In this document: piece after piece, positions 8,511-20,627 of the stretch
Position numbering within the stretch: the first letter of the stretch is position 1
Layout of the letters: each line of letters begins with the position of its first letter
Origin: Mucilaginibacter sp. KACC 22063
Lineage (GTDB): Bacteria > Bacteroidota > Bacteroidia > Sphingobacteriales > Sphingobacteriaceae
Length of the DNA stretch: 64,000 nt
Assembly: GCF_028736115.1 (NCBI RefSeq)
Contig: NZ_CP117877.1
Coordinates: 3,100,001 to 3,164,000, forward strand
Reading direction: 5' to 3'
Translations under genes and position numbers: made by a program
The notes under the pieces: model-generated
Databases searched by the model: none
Seen by the model: only the letters and a program-made list of their open reading frames with translations
Told to the model about the DNA's origin: nothing

Positions 8511-9943
8511 ACACCGAATACAACCAGATAAGGGATACTTATCAACGAAATATGTTTGCAGGTGCAAATGAAAAAGCTGATGTTTTAGCATTGTACCGCG
8601 CACTACCCGATCTTAATATGACAGGCGATTACGAAGAAAACTTATATCACCTGGCAGCTCGTTACGCTGATGCCGCAGCAGTAAATTTTTTAAAAGAGGC
8701 AGGGATCAGGCCGGTTGCTGACAAATACGGAAATACGCCTTTGCATACCCTTGCAAGCAGCAGGTTTGACACAAACAGCCCGGAATTGGAAGCCACTGCA
8801 ACTAAAATAAACGAAACTGCCAAAGCATTGCTTGATGCAGGCGTTAACCCCAAAAAGAAAAATGATTCGGGCAAGCTGGCCTATTTTGAGGCGGGGCTTG
8901 TTTACATGTATCCTATGCTTGATGTATTAGGAGATGCGGGGGTAAAAATGGATGTTACTGATAGCGAAGGCAAAAACATTTTGCATGTGATCTGCGAAAA
9001 ATTGGTACACCGTAAAACCATACCGGGTGCTGTAGAAGCAGCTACCAAAACAGTGCGCGTACTACTGGAAAAAGGTGGCATTGATACAGAAGACAAAGAT
9101 GTTTATGGCACTACTCCCCTTGCCTATGCTCAGCGTAGCGGTGTAAAAGAAATTGCCGCTTTACTATCAGGCGATGAAAGCGATACCACAACCGGCGGAA
9201 TGACTGTCCACGAGGCGGTATTGAACAGTGATCCGGAGGCTTTAGAAGCCATTATCAAAAACGGGGCTGATCTTAATGAATTATCTGATCAACACCGTCG
9301 TACTCCTTTGATGCTTGCCTGTGAATATCCATCAGAACCATTGGTAAAATTACTTACAGCAGGCGGTGCCGATGTAAACTATCGTACGGGTACCGGTGAA
9401 ACCGCTGTTTATTACCTGCTTACCAAAGGCATTAGCAACTTTGGCAGAGGCATGAGCCGCGACCTGAAAGATATCATTAAAATATTGCGTACACTGATAA
9501 ACAATGGCCTTGATATTGATGCGTTGATCACTAATGAAGGCGACACAGCTATTAACGTGATTTGCCAGGCGGGATACATGGCTGATATGAATACCCAGCT
9601 TGCAGAAGAGCTGATTGATGCCGGTTGCGATATCAATAAGCCTAACTATGCAGGCAAAACACCGCTAATGTCATTTGCACAAAAAGGCAACGAGCCTAAA
9701 TATGGCATAGCCGAATTACTGCTTGATAATGATGCGGATACCACTTTTGCAGATAATGCCGGCAACACCGCTTTAATGTACGCGGCTGCAAACAGCGACC
9801 AGATGTCGGCCAAAAAGCTATTGTCATTGATACTGGATAATGACAAATCAACTATTGAAAAAGTAAATAATGCCGGGCAAACAGCTATGGATATTGCCAT
9901 ACAAAATGGCAATGAGGCAGCTGTTAAGCAAATACTGGCTTAA
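8507..9943 (+). CDS. Ankyrin-repeat protein (478 aa)
   Basis: The whole protein is built of ankyrin repeats, roughly eleven, recognisable by TPLxxA-type first helices (GNTPLHTLA, RTPLMLACEY, KTPLMSFAQ, NTALMYAAA) and GADVN-type turns. Some repeats carry longer insertions. There is no signal peptide, so it is likely cytoplasmic. It overlaps the TPR gene by 4 bases and is followed after 11 bases by a second ankyrin gene, forming a three-gene operon that converges on katG. In Pseudomonas an ankyrin protein (AnkB) supports catalase KatB, so a link to peroxide defence is possible but unproven here. Confidence 0.9.
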   Translation: MNTEYNQIRDTYQRNMFAGANEKADVLALYRALPDLNMTGDYEENLYHLAARYADAAAVNFLKEAGIRPVADKYGNTPLHTLASSRFDTNSPELEATATKINETAKALLDAGVNPKKKNDSGKLAYFEAGLVYMYPMLDVLGDAGVKMDVTDSEGKNILHVICEKLVHRKTIPGAVEAATKTVRVLLEKGGIDTEDKDVYGTTPLAYAQRSGVKEIAALLSGDESDTTTGGMTVHEAVLNSDPEALEAIIKNGADLNELSDQHRRTPLMLACEYPSEPLVKLLTAGGADVNYRTGTGETAVYYLLTKGISNFGRGMSRDLKDIIKILRTLINNGLDIDALITNEGDTAINVICQAGYMADMNTQLAEELIDAGCDINKPNYAGKTPLMSFAQKGNEPKYGIAELLLDNDADTTFADNAGNTALMYAAANSDQMSAKKLLSLILDNDKSTIEKVNNAGQTAMDIAIQNGNEAAVKQILA

Positions 9944-9954
9944 TATGATCTACT

Positions 9955-10932
9955 ATGGATAACATGTTTTTAAATGCGTGTAAAAACGCACAAAAAGGGA
10001 TTGTACAAGCCTTCCTGAAAAAGGGTGGCATTAACGTTGACAAGCGCGACAGCCTTGGTAACAGCCCTTTATACTACGTTTGCTCAAAGGGAGCAAAAGA
10101 TATTGCTAAGATGTTGATAGACGCCGGAGCCGATGTAAACCTTGCCAATAATGTAAGTGAAGTGCCTTTACATTGTGCAGCACGTATAGGCAGCAAAGAA
10201 CTGATCAAATTATTGCTTGATGCCGGAGCTGATATCAATACAAGCAACAACTTTGGGCAAACAGCTATTTTTTACGCAGTGCTTTCAGGCAAAACGGAAA
10301 CTGCCTTGTATCTGATTTCATCAGGTGCCGATACTACGTTGAAAGATAACTCGGGATATACTATCCTTGATCATGCTACGGCTAACGGTATGCGCGAATT
10401 AGTCGTTGCGCTATCAGATGGTGATACAACACTTAAAAAAGACGATTACGGCAATACCCCATTGCACCAGGCAGTTTATAATAATCAAAGCGAAACCGTA
10501 ATATCACTTTTAAAGAACGAAGATATTAATGTAAACGAGCTGAACAATGATGGTGTAAGTCCGCTGATACTGGCAGTTAATAACTCGAATGCGCACCTTG
10601 TTGAGCTACTTATTAAAGCCGGTGCAGATGTTAATCAGCACGTACTTAGCGGTAATTCTGCTCTGCACTATGCAGCCGGAATGGGCAACCTGCATTTGGG
10701 CAAAACCTTGCTTAAAGCCGGTGCAGAAATAAACTCAAGAAACAGCTATAGCGAAACACCATTATTAGTAGCAGCACAATGCGGTTTTAACGACTTTACA
10801 GCTTTGCTTTTAGAAAATGGCGCTGATCCAAACGCGGTTGATAACGATGGTCGCAGCCCTATGGATTTTGCCAGCGAACGCGGCTATACAGAAATACTGG
10901 AACAGCTTATCGGTGCCGGAGCAGGCGAATAA
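9955..10932 (+). CDS. Ankyrin-repeat protein (325 aa)
   Basis: About nine regular ankyrin repeats fill the protein, more canonical than in the upstream gene: GNSPLYYVCSKG, VPLHCAARIG, NTPLHQAVYNN, SALHYAAGMG, with LLxAGADIN turns. No export signal is seen. It begins 11 bases after the previous ankyrin gene stop and is the last gene of the operon; a strong bidirectional terminator separates it from katG. Function is protein binding; the partner is unknown. Confidence 0.92.
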   Translation: MDNMFLNACKNAQKGIVQAFLKKGGINVDKRDSLGNSPLYYVCSKGAKDIAKMLIDAGADVNLANNVSEVPLHCAARIGSKELIKLLLDAGADINTSNNFGQTAIFYAVLSGKTETALYLISSGADTTLKDNSGYTILDHATANGMRELVVALSDGDTTLKKDDYGNTPLHQAVYNNQSETVISLLKNEDINVNELNNDGVSPLILAVNNSNAHLVELLIKAGADVNQHVLSGNSALHYAAGMGNLHLGKTLLKAGAEINSRNSYSETPLLVAAQCGFNDFTALLLENGADPNAVDNDGRSPMDFASERGYTEILEQLIGAGAGE

Positions 10933-10960
10933 TACTCGAAACCTAAAACGAATCACAAAC

Positions 10961-11002
10961 AAAAAAGGGAAGGTTGGTAAAATTTACCAGCCTTCCCTTT
11001 TT
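10961..11002. terminator. Bidirectional terminator between ankyrin operon and katG
   Basis: The inverted repeat has arms of about 20 bases with one G.T pair: an A-run plus GGGAAGG...GGTAAA on the left and its complement ending in a T-run on the right. A-tract and T-tract on the two sides allow use from both strands. Confidence 0.85.
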
Positions 11003-11019
11003 AATGATGATCAGAAAGA

Positions 11020-13317
<2,298 letters not shown>

Positions 13318-13372
13318 TTACCAAATGTATGAAAGAGGGTATGTGAATAAAAATAATATATATTGATAGATA

Positions 13373-13387
13373 ATAGATTATCTCTAT
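13373..13387. promoter_or_regulatory. Candidate OxyR half-operator upstream of katG
   Basis: ATAG (13373-13376), seven bases, CTAT (13384-13387) matches one dimer half of the OxyR consensus ATAG-N7-CTAT. The second half is not conserved on either side. It lies about 75-90 bases upstream of the katG start. Chance occurrence in AT-rich DNA is possible. Confidence 0.35.
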
Positions 13388-13448
13388 ACTTCTATTGGCT
13401 GTTATAATATAAATCAGATTAAAGACATAGGATGGGCATCTTTTTTCT

Positions 13449-13598
13449 TTAATCTTTCCTGTTCTTATTGTGCTTACAGCGTTCTGAGCAATATTTTACT
13501 TGTTCCCAATCCTTTTCCCATTTTTTTCGTCAGGTAAATGGCCTGCCACAGGCTAAACATATTTTTTGTGGCAAGTGTTGTTTCTTTACGCCGTGCAT
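13449..13598 (-). pseudogene. DUF2256 zinc-ribbon gene with in-frame TGA
   Basis: On the minus strand the 49-codon frame starts MHGVKKQHLPQKICLACGR and ends with KYCSERCKHNKNRKD. It carries the two CxxC/CxxxC cysteine pairs and the WEKDWEQVKYCSERC block of DUF2256 proteins. Codon 23 (13530-13532) is TGA exactly where the family has Trp in PF(T)WRKKW, so one G-to-A change explains it. It starts 5 bases after the AI-2E gene stop. It could be a recent nonsense mutation, a sequencing error or a read-through stop. The family function is unknown. Confidence 0.75.
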
Positions 13599-13603
13599 AA
13601 TGA

Positions 13604-14716
13604 TTACTTCACGGGTATGCGCTTCTTATTACGGAACACAGGAAACTGCATAGGGCTATGCTGAGGCCTTTCATCGCCAAGTAAGACGCCCCACTGTTTA
13701 AACTGCTCAGACCTGTCGAAGATGATCTTTAGTACTGCAATAATAGGAAGCGCCAGGAACATAGCAGATATCCCGCCCATTGTCCCCGCGAGTATAACGC
13801 CCACAATAGCTGCCAAAGCATTGATCTTAACCTTTGACCCTACAATACGCGGCATTAAAATATTATTATCTAAAAACTGGACTACAGCTATAGCACCTAA
13901 AACAATAAATATCGGCAATATCTCTTGCGATGATGCAAGAGTGATAAGCACCCCTAATATATTCCCTATCAGCGCACCTAAATATGGTATCAGGTTTAAA
14001 AAAGCGAATATTACTCCGATAAGCAAAGCATGCTTAATGCCGAAAAAGAATAATATGGCTCCTAACAGTATGGTGATATAAGTGATCTGAATTAAAAGGC
14101 CGATCAGGTAACTTTTAATAATACTCTCGCTTGCCTTTAACCCCTCTTCAACAGTGGTATGGTCTTTCTCGTCAAACCACATAAATATAAAGCGCATTAA
14201 CAGGTTTTTGTATAATAAGATGAGGTAGATGTAAATGGGTATAAGACCAAAAAACAACAACACATTACCTATTGAGCCCACCATGCTGCTTAGTATAGAA
14301 CCTGCTGAATTAAGCATCTTATTACTTTGTTCGTCAATAAACTTCAGCTGCTCATTAGCCGAATATTTAAATTTTTCGGCAATCCAGGTACTAAGCGCGC
14401 CTAAATGCTGTGATACATTTTTTTTGATCTGTGGAAGATCGGCAATTAGCGCCCCTATTTGCGAGGAGAAAAACCATATAATTAAACCTAAGAAGATAAA
14501 CAGCGCCAGTATGGGTAAAAATATAGCCAATATTTCAGGCGTCTTGAATTTCCTGAAAAAACGCATCACAGGCAATAGCATAAGGCTGATGAAGAACGCC
14601 ATTAACAATGGCATAATTATGCCCTGGCCTACAATAAAAATAAACCCTATCAGGGCAAGGCCCATCAATTCGATGGAACGCTTTACAGTTACCGGAAGTT
14701 CTTTCATAATTTTCAT
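13604..14716 (-). CDS. AI-2E family transporter (PerM-like)
   Basis: A 370-residue membrane protein with about eight helices: paired N-terminal helices (15-45, 60-80), a soluble, helical central part, then helices from about 145 to 325. The conserved patterns typical of the family are present, such as FLNLIPYLGALIG and the DNNILMPRIVGSK block near the C-terminus. Members export small molecules such as autoinducer-2 or sodium; the substrate cannot be told from sequence. The broken DUF2256 gene follows at once. Its upstream neighbour on the same strand is a receiver protein 40 bases away. Confidence 0.88.
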   Translation of the reverse strand: MKIMKELPVTVKRSIELMGLALIGFIFIVGQGIIMPLLMAFFISLMLLPVMRFFRKFKTPEILAIFLPILALFIFLGLIIWFFSSQIGALIADLPQIKKNVSQHLGALSTWIAEKFKYSANEQLKFIDEQSNKMLNSAGSILSSMVGSIGNVLLFFGLIPIYIYLILLYKNLLMRFIFMWFDEKDHTTVEEGLKASESIIKSYLIGLLIQITYITILLGAILFFFGIKHALLIGVIFAFLNLIPYLGALIGNILGVLITLASSQEILPIFIVLGAIAVVQFLDNNILMPRIVGSKVKINALAAIVGVILAGTMGGISAMFLALPIIAVLKIIFDRSEQFKQWGVLLGDERPQHSPMQFPVFRNKKRIPVK

Positions 14717-14756
14717 AGGTTTATTGATCAGCTATTCACCGCAGGCTTGTCCCGAT

Positions 14757-15134
14757 TTATTTATGCGTTTCTACGAGCAGTTTGTTTACCTTTTCATATA
14801 AATCATCATTGTCAAATGGTTTATACATTACCAGGTCGGCACCATAACTTCCTAAAGATTCCAGCACCTTGGCATAACCCGACAAAATAACCACAGGTAT
14901 ATGAGCAGTAAGCGGATTCTTTTTAATCTGGCTGCAATATTCGCCGCCATTTATACCCGAAAGAATATAGTCCGTAATAATCAGGTCGGGGTTTATTTCC
15001 TGCACGGTTTGTACAATATCCGCAGCCTCATTTATAGCTGTAACCCGGTAACCATTATCTGTAAAAATCTCTTTAAGTACTTCTGCTATATCCTCGTTAT
15101 CCTCAACGATAAGCAAATGTTTTTGTAATATCAT
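14757..15134 (-). CDS. Single-domain response regulator (CheY-like)
   Basis: A 125-residue protein if it starts at MILQKHLLIVEDNED; a longer frame reaches 15191 but the extra residues do not fit the receiver fold. The acidic pair is in VEDNED, the phosphoacceptor Asp in DLIITDYIL, the conserved Ser/Thr in VVILSGYAK and the Lys in MYKPFD. There is no output domain, so it acts by protein contact. No partner kinase is adjacent. Confidence 0.88.
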   Translation of the reverse strand: MILQKHLLIVEDNEDIAEVLKEIFTDNGYRVTAINEAADIVQTVQEINPDLIITDYILSGINGGEYCSQIKKNPLTAHIPVVILSGYAKVLESLGSYGADLVMYKPFDNDDLYEKVNKLLVETHK

Positions 15135-15290
15135 GTTATTAAAATCCCAATCGCACCCATCATTAACCATTGTGCTTTGCCAGTTTAACAATAATCAGGT
15201 TATAAAGTTGGCTTTTAGTTAAAGTATTACATTTATAAGATATCACTTGCCGGCATAGTTCGGAAAGGAATTACATCAGGCTAACGGTTA

Positions 15291-16262
15291 TTAAAAGCTT
15301 ACTTTAAATTCGGGATCTTCTGAAATTACATAGTTAAAGGATACATCAACATCTTTATTGCTGTTATCAAAGCCATTAATGCTAATTGGTATAGTAAGAC
15401 TGGTACTGTAAGGATGCAACATTTCATTATCAAAAACCCTGATCTCTGTAAATAAGTTAAGATGATTATGGGTTTTTGATGCAGGCACGTTAATTGTTAC
15501 CGGCTTGGGAAGTTCAAACTCGCGGCTGGTTTTATACACAGTTCCTGCATGAATACGTGCGGGTACATAATTTTCATTAAAAAAGCCATTACGCTCTTCT
15601 TCCCACCGGGTGAGTACTGCATTAATTGTTATCTCTGCCGGAATTACAATCGCATCGGGATCAAGCTGCGGAATAATGTTATCCATAATAGCCAGTTGCG
15701 GTTCTCTTCGTAAACCGTTTAACATGGTTTCTGATAAGAATAAGTCAATATTCTCCTGAACTTGATAAGTAGTTGCATCAGTACAAACAAAATCAATAAC
15801 GTAATCCTGCAATTGTAAATCATTGTACAATTGCTTCGCAGCTTCCAGCGAAAAAGGATTAATATCTAAAAAAATAAACTTTACCTGTTCAGAAGTGAAC
15901 ATGGATGTAAGCGGGGTTAATAAAGTAGCGTAAGGCCCGCAACCTGCATAAAGTATAGTTACTGGCACATCTTTTTTTTGCTCAAGCAATTGAGTGATTG
16001 CTTTAAAGATGCCTTTTAGAAACCTTCGTGTGCGTTCAATTTCCATAAGGCAATGAGCGGCCTTTATGGTTGAAATTGCTTTACCGGTAGGAAGCATAAT
16101 ATCATCATCATTAATGTCTCCGGCTTTTACACCTGTAGACTTTGCAAATACACTGTGCAGTTGCTTAAGCGCATCAGTTATATGCAAATAATTATCATCA
16201 AAAAGCAGTGTTTGCGTTGCTGATGAAATAATCTGACGAGGTTCTTGAATATTAAAGGACAT
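15291..16262 (-). CDS. PRMT-like SAM-dependent methyltransferase
   Basis: A 323-residue soluble protein with a Rossmann methyltransferase core: motif I as ILYAGCGPYATLL (about 101-113), an acidic strand end FIFLDINPFS, and a segment FLSETMLNGLRREPQ that resembles the double-E loop region of protein arginine methyltransferases, followed by an all-beta C-terminal half as in PRMTs. The substrate is unknown. It lies downstream of a large NRPS-like gene on the same strand, but a strong hairpin separates the two, so joint action is only possible. Confidence 0.7.
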   Translation of the reverse strand: MSFNIQEPRQIISSATQTLLFDDNYLHITDALKQLHSVFAKSTGVKAGDINDDDIMLPTGKAISTIKAAHCLMEIERTRRFLKGIFKAITQLLEQKKDVPVTILYAGCGPYATLLTPLTSMFTSEQVKFIFLDINPFSLEAAKQLYNDLQLQDYVIDFVCTDATTYQVQENIDLFLSETMLNGLRREPQLAIMDNIIPQLDPDAIVIPAEITINAVLTRWEEERNGFFNENYVPARIHAGTVYKTSREFELPKPVTINVPASKTHNHLNLFTEIRVFDNEMLHPYSTSLTIPISINGFDNSNKDVDVSFNYVISEDPEFKVSF

Positions 16263-16342
16263 GATAAGATTTATTGATATGGCTTAAATATCTGCAGATT
16301 TTTGTGTTTATCAAGTGAAATGCCAAATTAATTCCACCAGAC

Positions 16343-16380
16343 ATTATGAGCAGGAGCCTTTACGGCTCCTTGCTCATAAT
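16343..16380. terminator. Hairpin between NRPS-like and methyltransferase genes
   Basis: ATTATGAGCA plus GGAGCC on the left pairs with GGCTCC and TGCTCATAAT on the right around a 4-5 base loop. It lies 25 bases past the NRPS-like stop on the minus strand and 80 bases before the methyltransferase start. Confidence 0.7.
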
Positions 16381-16405
16381 AATAGAATAGTTGAAGTAAC
16401 TATAG

Positions 16406-19400
16406 TTACAGTGCTTTTATAGGGCTGCCCGTCCAGGATGTGGAAGCCGCTAATTTTTCGCCTTTCATTACCAGCGACAGTGGTTGGAGGGAAACATCGT
16501 TACCCAATTCGCTGTCATATAAAATAATTGTACGTGCGCCAACCGAGCATCGCTCGCCGATGTTTACCGCTCCTACTTTCATTACCCTATCCTCAAAAAG
16601 GTGGGTTTGCGGACCGCAGTCTTCGTTCAATGCGCTATCTGTGCCGATACTTACCATGTCATACTCTGTAATATCAGTAGTATTCATCCAAACACGCTTA
16701 CCTATTTTTACGCCCAGTAAGCGAAGTGCGGCAGGCAGATAAGGGGTACCGCGTAAAAAGTCCAAAAAGAAGGGAACAGCCAAAGCCTCATAGGTAGTAG
16801 TTATTGCTTCGCTTAACCATACACGCGGCGTCCACATTGGCTTTTGCTCATGCTTGTACCGGCCGACTACAACCCATTTCAATAAAACTGTAGTAAAGAA
16901 TGCCGGAAGTCCCATGTAATACAGGTAGTAAAAGGGAAGCTTGGGCATTTCTTTTAAAATTTCAACCACACCGCGGTTTTTCACCAGATCATGGCAATAG
17001 GCAACAAACAATACACTGCAGCAAATGATGATGGTCTCGGGTAAAATAATACGGATTAGTTCTACTGTTCCACGGGCAAGTTTGCGTGATAACGACGGCT
17101 GCGTTGTTAAAGATTTATCGTAACTGCCACTATCCTGCCTGTGTGGCAAAGCAATGGCAGGCGACCCAAACCAATCGCCCATCGGGTTATCACTGATCTG
17201 TTCCTTACTTGGCGGAACGGATAGCACACCGATCAGCATACGGTCGCCCAACTGATAACCTTGCGGTATTAATGCGCTGTTACCCACAAAGCTGCTGTTA
17301 CCAATAGTAGTTCTTTCCAGGACCAGCTGTTGCCCGCGGATGTCCTCTTCCCCTAATGAAACAGCATCAGCTATGAACGATTCGTCACCAATTTCCAGCA
17401 TGGTATGCGTTACATTGCTGGCTGTAGATATCTCGGTGTTCTTACCAATCTTAGCACCCAGCAAACGGAAAAACCAGGAAACAAATACGGTGGCATAAAT
17501 AGGATGCAACACAATTAAAGCAACCGAAATTAACTGATCTGACAACCACTTACGTACATACGTGCTACTATATACCGGGTAAACTCCCGGCTTAATATTT
17601 CTGAGTAATAAACGTGATAAAACAATTGTTTCCAACGCATAAACACCCACATAAAGCAGTGTTAGCAATGGCACGTGTATGAAATAGCTAAAGTCATAGT
17701 CCGGCGCATTAAGATCCATGTAATTCAGGATCTCTATTACAGGCCACAACGGAAGCAATACGACCACCGGGAAAACGATCAACAATACGGTATAGAGCAA
17801 ACTGAAAGAATACATTTGAAAGTTGCTTGTCCTCAATCCTTTTGGCAAGCTATCAGGATCGGCATCCTTAACTTTTTCGGCCGGGCTACCTTTCCATACT
17901 TCATAAGGCAATATTTTCTGACCAAATGGTAAATAGCTTAAATCCGAAAGTTCTCCCCACTCCTGTATTTCACTTCCACCTGCTATCACTGCATTACTGC
18001 CAACATAAGCATGGTCGCCAATTTTTATTTTGCTGAATGTTATCCGGCCATTCTCGACACTTACATTATCCAGTACCACACCCGAACTTAAACTTACATC
18101 TGCGCCTATATCAATCAGGTCCCATGCGCCAACCGTTATTGAACTTATTTGGGCATCTTTTGCCACCTTTATACCAAGCGACCGCAAAAAAACAGGATAG
18201 ATGGGTGTGCCATTCATAAACTGGGTTGGTATCAGGCGCAGCAAGGTATTAACAAACCAATAACGGAAATAGTAGGTACCCCACAAAGGATAAGTGCCCT
18301 CTTTCATTTTCCCTAAAACCAGCCATTTAACGCCTACGCTTATTAATGACAGCAGTGGCGGCACAAGACAATATAAAATCAGCGCGGTAACAAGAGCCAG
18401 TCCACGATCGGCGCGGCCGCTTTCTGTACGCGCTACCACATAGTAATAACCCAGGTAGGGTATAAAAATTTGTATGGCAAAAAGACCGTAAATTAACAGT
18501 AACGCGATACCCTGCATCAGGCCGCAAAACAAATACCTTAATGGGGGGATAGCTGCAAATGGCTCTTTTTGTTTTTGCTGAGTGTTTTTCTTTTCGCTCT
18601 GCTCCCAATAATGAATCAGATTATTTACCGGCCGGTTAGTGTAAATATCTTTTAGCGTGGCATGAGGCACATTGCCCTCGCTCCTGAGCCACGAAGAAAA
18701 TGTTGCAGCAAGCAAAGAATGCCCGCCCAGGTCGGTAAAGAAATCCATTTCAGGTTTTATTTCCCTGCCTGGAAATAACTGTTTTAAGCCGAACATCACC
18801 CGATCAGGTAATGTTGCATCGGCATCGAGTTTCACATCATCCGCCGATTGCATATTGAGCAGCATATCTGGTACAGGCAGCGATTTTCGATCAATCTTTC
18901 CGCTGGGCAATCGTGGCATTTGCTCCATCACTACAATGATTAATGGCAGCATGTAAGCTGGCAATAGCTTTGAAAGTTCGGCACGCGCATCATTTTCTAC
19001 AAAGGTTTCGGGCTTATTCAAAGTGACATAGCCTACCAGCTGATCCTGGCCATGATTATCCTTTTTTAATGCTACCGCTGCCGACTTTACATTTGATAAG
19101 GCATTTAACTGCACCTCGATTTCGCCAAGCTCAATACGGTAACCACGAAGTTTGATCTGGTCATCTAACCTGCCCTTGAAATCAATGCGCCCGTCGGCCT
19201 GCATAATCACAGCATCGCCACTGAGGTAGATTCGATCTCCTGGAAGATCAATCAGCGAGGCAGGTTTATTTAAAAACTTCTCGCTGGTAAGTTCAGGCCT
19301 GTTAACATAACCGTTGCAAACCCCCGGGCCCGATATGATTAACTGCCCCTGCTGCCCTACCGGCAATAGGTTAAAATGCTCGTCAATAACAGCCAGGTTA

Positions 19401-20374
19401 TAATTGGGCAATGGCCCGCCGATGCTTATTATGTCACGTGGCTTTAGTGCCACCATTGTTGACGTAACCGTGGTTTCTGTAGGCCCGTAGCTATTATAAA
19501 ATACGTTTTTACCCGGCTTGCTCCATCTGTCAAGCACTGCCTGTGTACAGGCTTCGCCACCAGCATTGATCAATCTTAAAGTCGGAATATCGTCATCAAT
19601 AACGGCCAGCAAGCTGGGCACAGCATGTAAAATAGTAATCTGTTCGCGCCTTAAAACATCGCTTAGTTCATCAATAGATTTGGCTGTGGTAGCATCGGCA
19701 ATCCAGATGGTAGCACCTGCAAACAAGCTAATCCAGTTTTCTTCGCACCACATATCGAATGACACAGAAAAACCCTGGTAAACTTTGTCTTCCGGCTTGA
19801 TACCGATGACATGCTGTTCGGATCTGATTAAGTGGCTGATATTGCGATGCAGGATGGGAATACCTTTTGGGCGCCCGGTACTGCCCGAAGTGTAAAGCAC
19901 GTATGCACGGTCATTTGCATTAGGGCCCGCCGGGGGGGTAATTTCTGCCTCTGCTTCAGGAAATGCAGGCACACGCAGTAACTGACATACTAATGCAGGG
20001 TCGGCATCTGTAAAACAAGCTGATGCACCAACTTCTTCCATTACCACCTGAACCCGCTCTTCAGGCATTTCACGGTCTAAAGGCACATAAGCAGCTCCTG
20101 ATTTTACTATACCTAATATTAAAGCCTGTAATTCCAGGCTGCGCGGATACCAAACACCTATTGATTGCCCGGCCCCGATGCCATGTGCAGCAATAAATTG
20201 TGCAATGGCATCGCTCCACCTGTCAAGCTCGACATAACTTAGCTTTTTTGTGCCAAAAATGAGTGCTGTTTTGTTATTATAAATAGATACTACAGATCGG
20301 AATAAATCAGCAATAGTTTCTTCACGTATAAGGTCGGGCTTGTTTTCGCCTTCTAAAAGACTATATTTTAACAT
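16406..20374 (-). CDS. Pls/PosA-type NRPS-like synthetase (A-PCP-membrane/beta-helix)
   Basis: A 1,322-residue protein if it starts at ATG 20374 (MLKYSLLEG); the frame extends to a TTG at 20434. Residues about 20-510 form an adenylation domain: A3 VLYTSGSTGRPKG, A5 NSYGPTETTV, A8 KLRGYRIELGEIE, A10 LPSGKIDRKSLP. A carrier domain follows with DLGGHSLLAA (Ser553). The rest has six membrane helices in three pairs alternating with left-handed beta-helix repeats (hexapeptide IGxxAxV type). This is the architecture of Pls/PosA enzymes such as epsilon-poly-lysine synthetase, which have no condensation or thioesterase domain and join monomers with the C-terminal part. Product here is unknown; an amino-acid homopolymer or capped amine is plausible. 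Confidence 0.85.
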   Translation of the reverse strand: MLKYSLLEGENKPDLIREETIADLFRSVVSIYNNKTALIFGTKKLSYVELDRWSDAIAQFIAAHGIGAGQSIGVWYPRSLELQALILGIVKSGAAYVPLDREMPEERVQVVMEEVGASACFTDADPALVCQLLRVPAFPEAEAEITPPAGPNANDRAYVLYTSGSTGRPKGIPILHRNISHLIRSEQHVIGIKPEDKVYQGFSVSFDMWCEENWISLFAGATIWIADATTAKSIDELSDVLRREQITILHAVPSLLAVIDDDIPTLRLINAGGEACTQAVLDRWSKPGKNVFYNSYGPTETTVTSTMVALKPRDIISIGGPLPNYNLAVIDEHFNLLPVGQQGQLIISGPGVCNGYVNRPELTSEKFLNKPASLIDLPGDRIYLSGDAVIMQADGRIDFKGRLDDQIKLRGYRIELGEIEVQLNALSNVKSAAVALKKDNHGQDQLVGYVTLNKPETFVENDARAELSKLLPAYMLPLIIVVMEQMPRLPSGKIDRKSLPVPDMLLNMQSADDVKLDADATLPDRVMFGLKQLFPGREIKPEMDFFTDLGGHSLLAATFSSWLRSEGNVPHATLKDIYTNRPVNNLIHYWEQSEKKNTQQKQKEPFAAIPPLRYLFCGLMQGIALLLIYGLFAIQIFIPYLGYYYVVARTESGRADRGLALVTALILYCLVPPLLSLISVGVKWLVLGKMKEGTYPLWGTYYFRYWFVNTLLRLIPTQFMNGTPIYPVFLRSLGIKVAKDAQISSITVGAWDLIDIGADVSLSSGVVLDNVSVENGRITFSKIKIGDHAYVGSNAVIAGGSEIQEWGELSDLSYLPFGQKILPYEVWKGSPAEKVKDADPDSLPKGLRTSNFQMYSFSLLYTVLLIVFPVVVLLPLWPVIEILNYMDLNAPDYDFSYFIHVPLLTLLYVGVYALETIVLSRLLLRNIKPGVYPVYSSTYVRKWLSDQLISVALIVLHPIYATVFVSWFFRLLGAKIGKNTEISTASNVTHTMLEIGDESFIADAVSLGEEDIRGQQLVLERTTIGNSSFVGNSALIPQGYQLGDRMLIGVLSVPPSKEQISDNPMGDWFGSPAIALPHRQDSGSYDKSLTTQPSLSRKLARGTVELIRIILPETIIICCSVLFVAYCHDLVKNRGVVEILKEMPKLPFYYLYYMGLPAFFTTVLLKWVVVGRYKHEQKPMWTPRVWLSEAITTTYEALAVPFFLDFLRGTPYLPAALRLLGVKIGKRVWMNTTDITEYDMVSIGTDSALNEDCGPQTHLFEDRVMKVGAVNIGERCSVGARTIILYDSELGNDVSLQPLSLVMKGEKLAASTSWTGSPIKAL

Positions 20375-20627
20375 ATATGGTGGAACGCAAATAATAGGTT
20401 GAATAAATTGGTAGTTAAGCTTTTTTGCCCTCAAATTGTTTAGCCAAAGTTGAAAGAAATATTGATATTATTTATAAAATCAAAGAATAATATCTGTGAC
20501 TACAGATTATAAAGCCTTCTTCCGTTTTAGCAAAAAAATATAAAAGCATGTAAATAAATGCAAGTTGGAATGAAGGTAAATTATGTAGTAGCAAGGGTAG
20601 CGCTTATATTAGCTTGTGAAGCATGGT

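Noticed and set aside
18327..18608. 93-residue minus-strand open frame inside the NRPS-like gene
   Set aside because: It lies in another phase of a well-supported gene and has no recognisable domain.
20492..20507. Dyad ATCTGT-GACT-ACAGAT upstream of the NRPS-like gene
   Set aside because: Short arms, no second copy in the window and no regulator nearby; too weak to call an operator.
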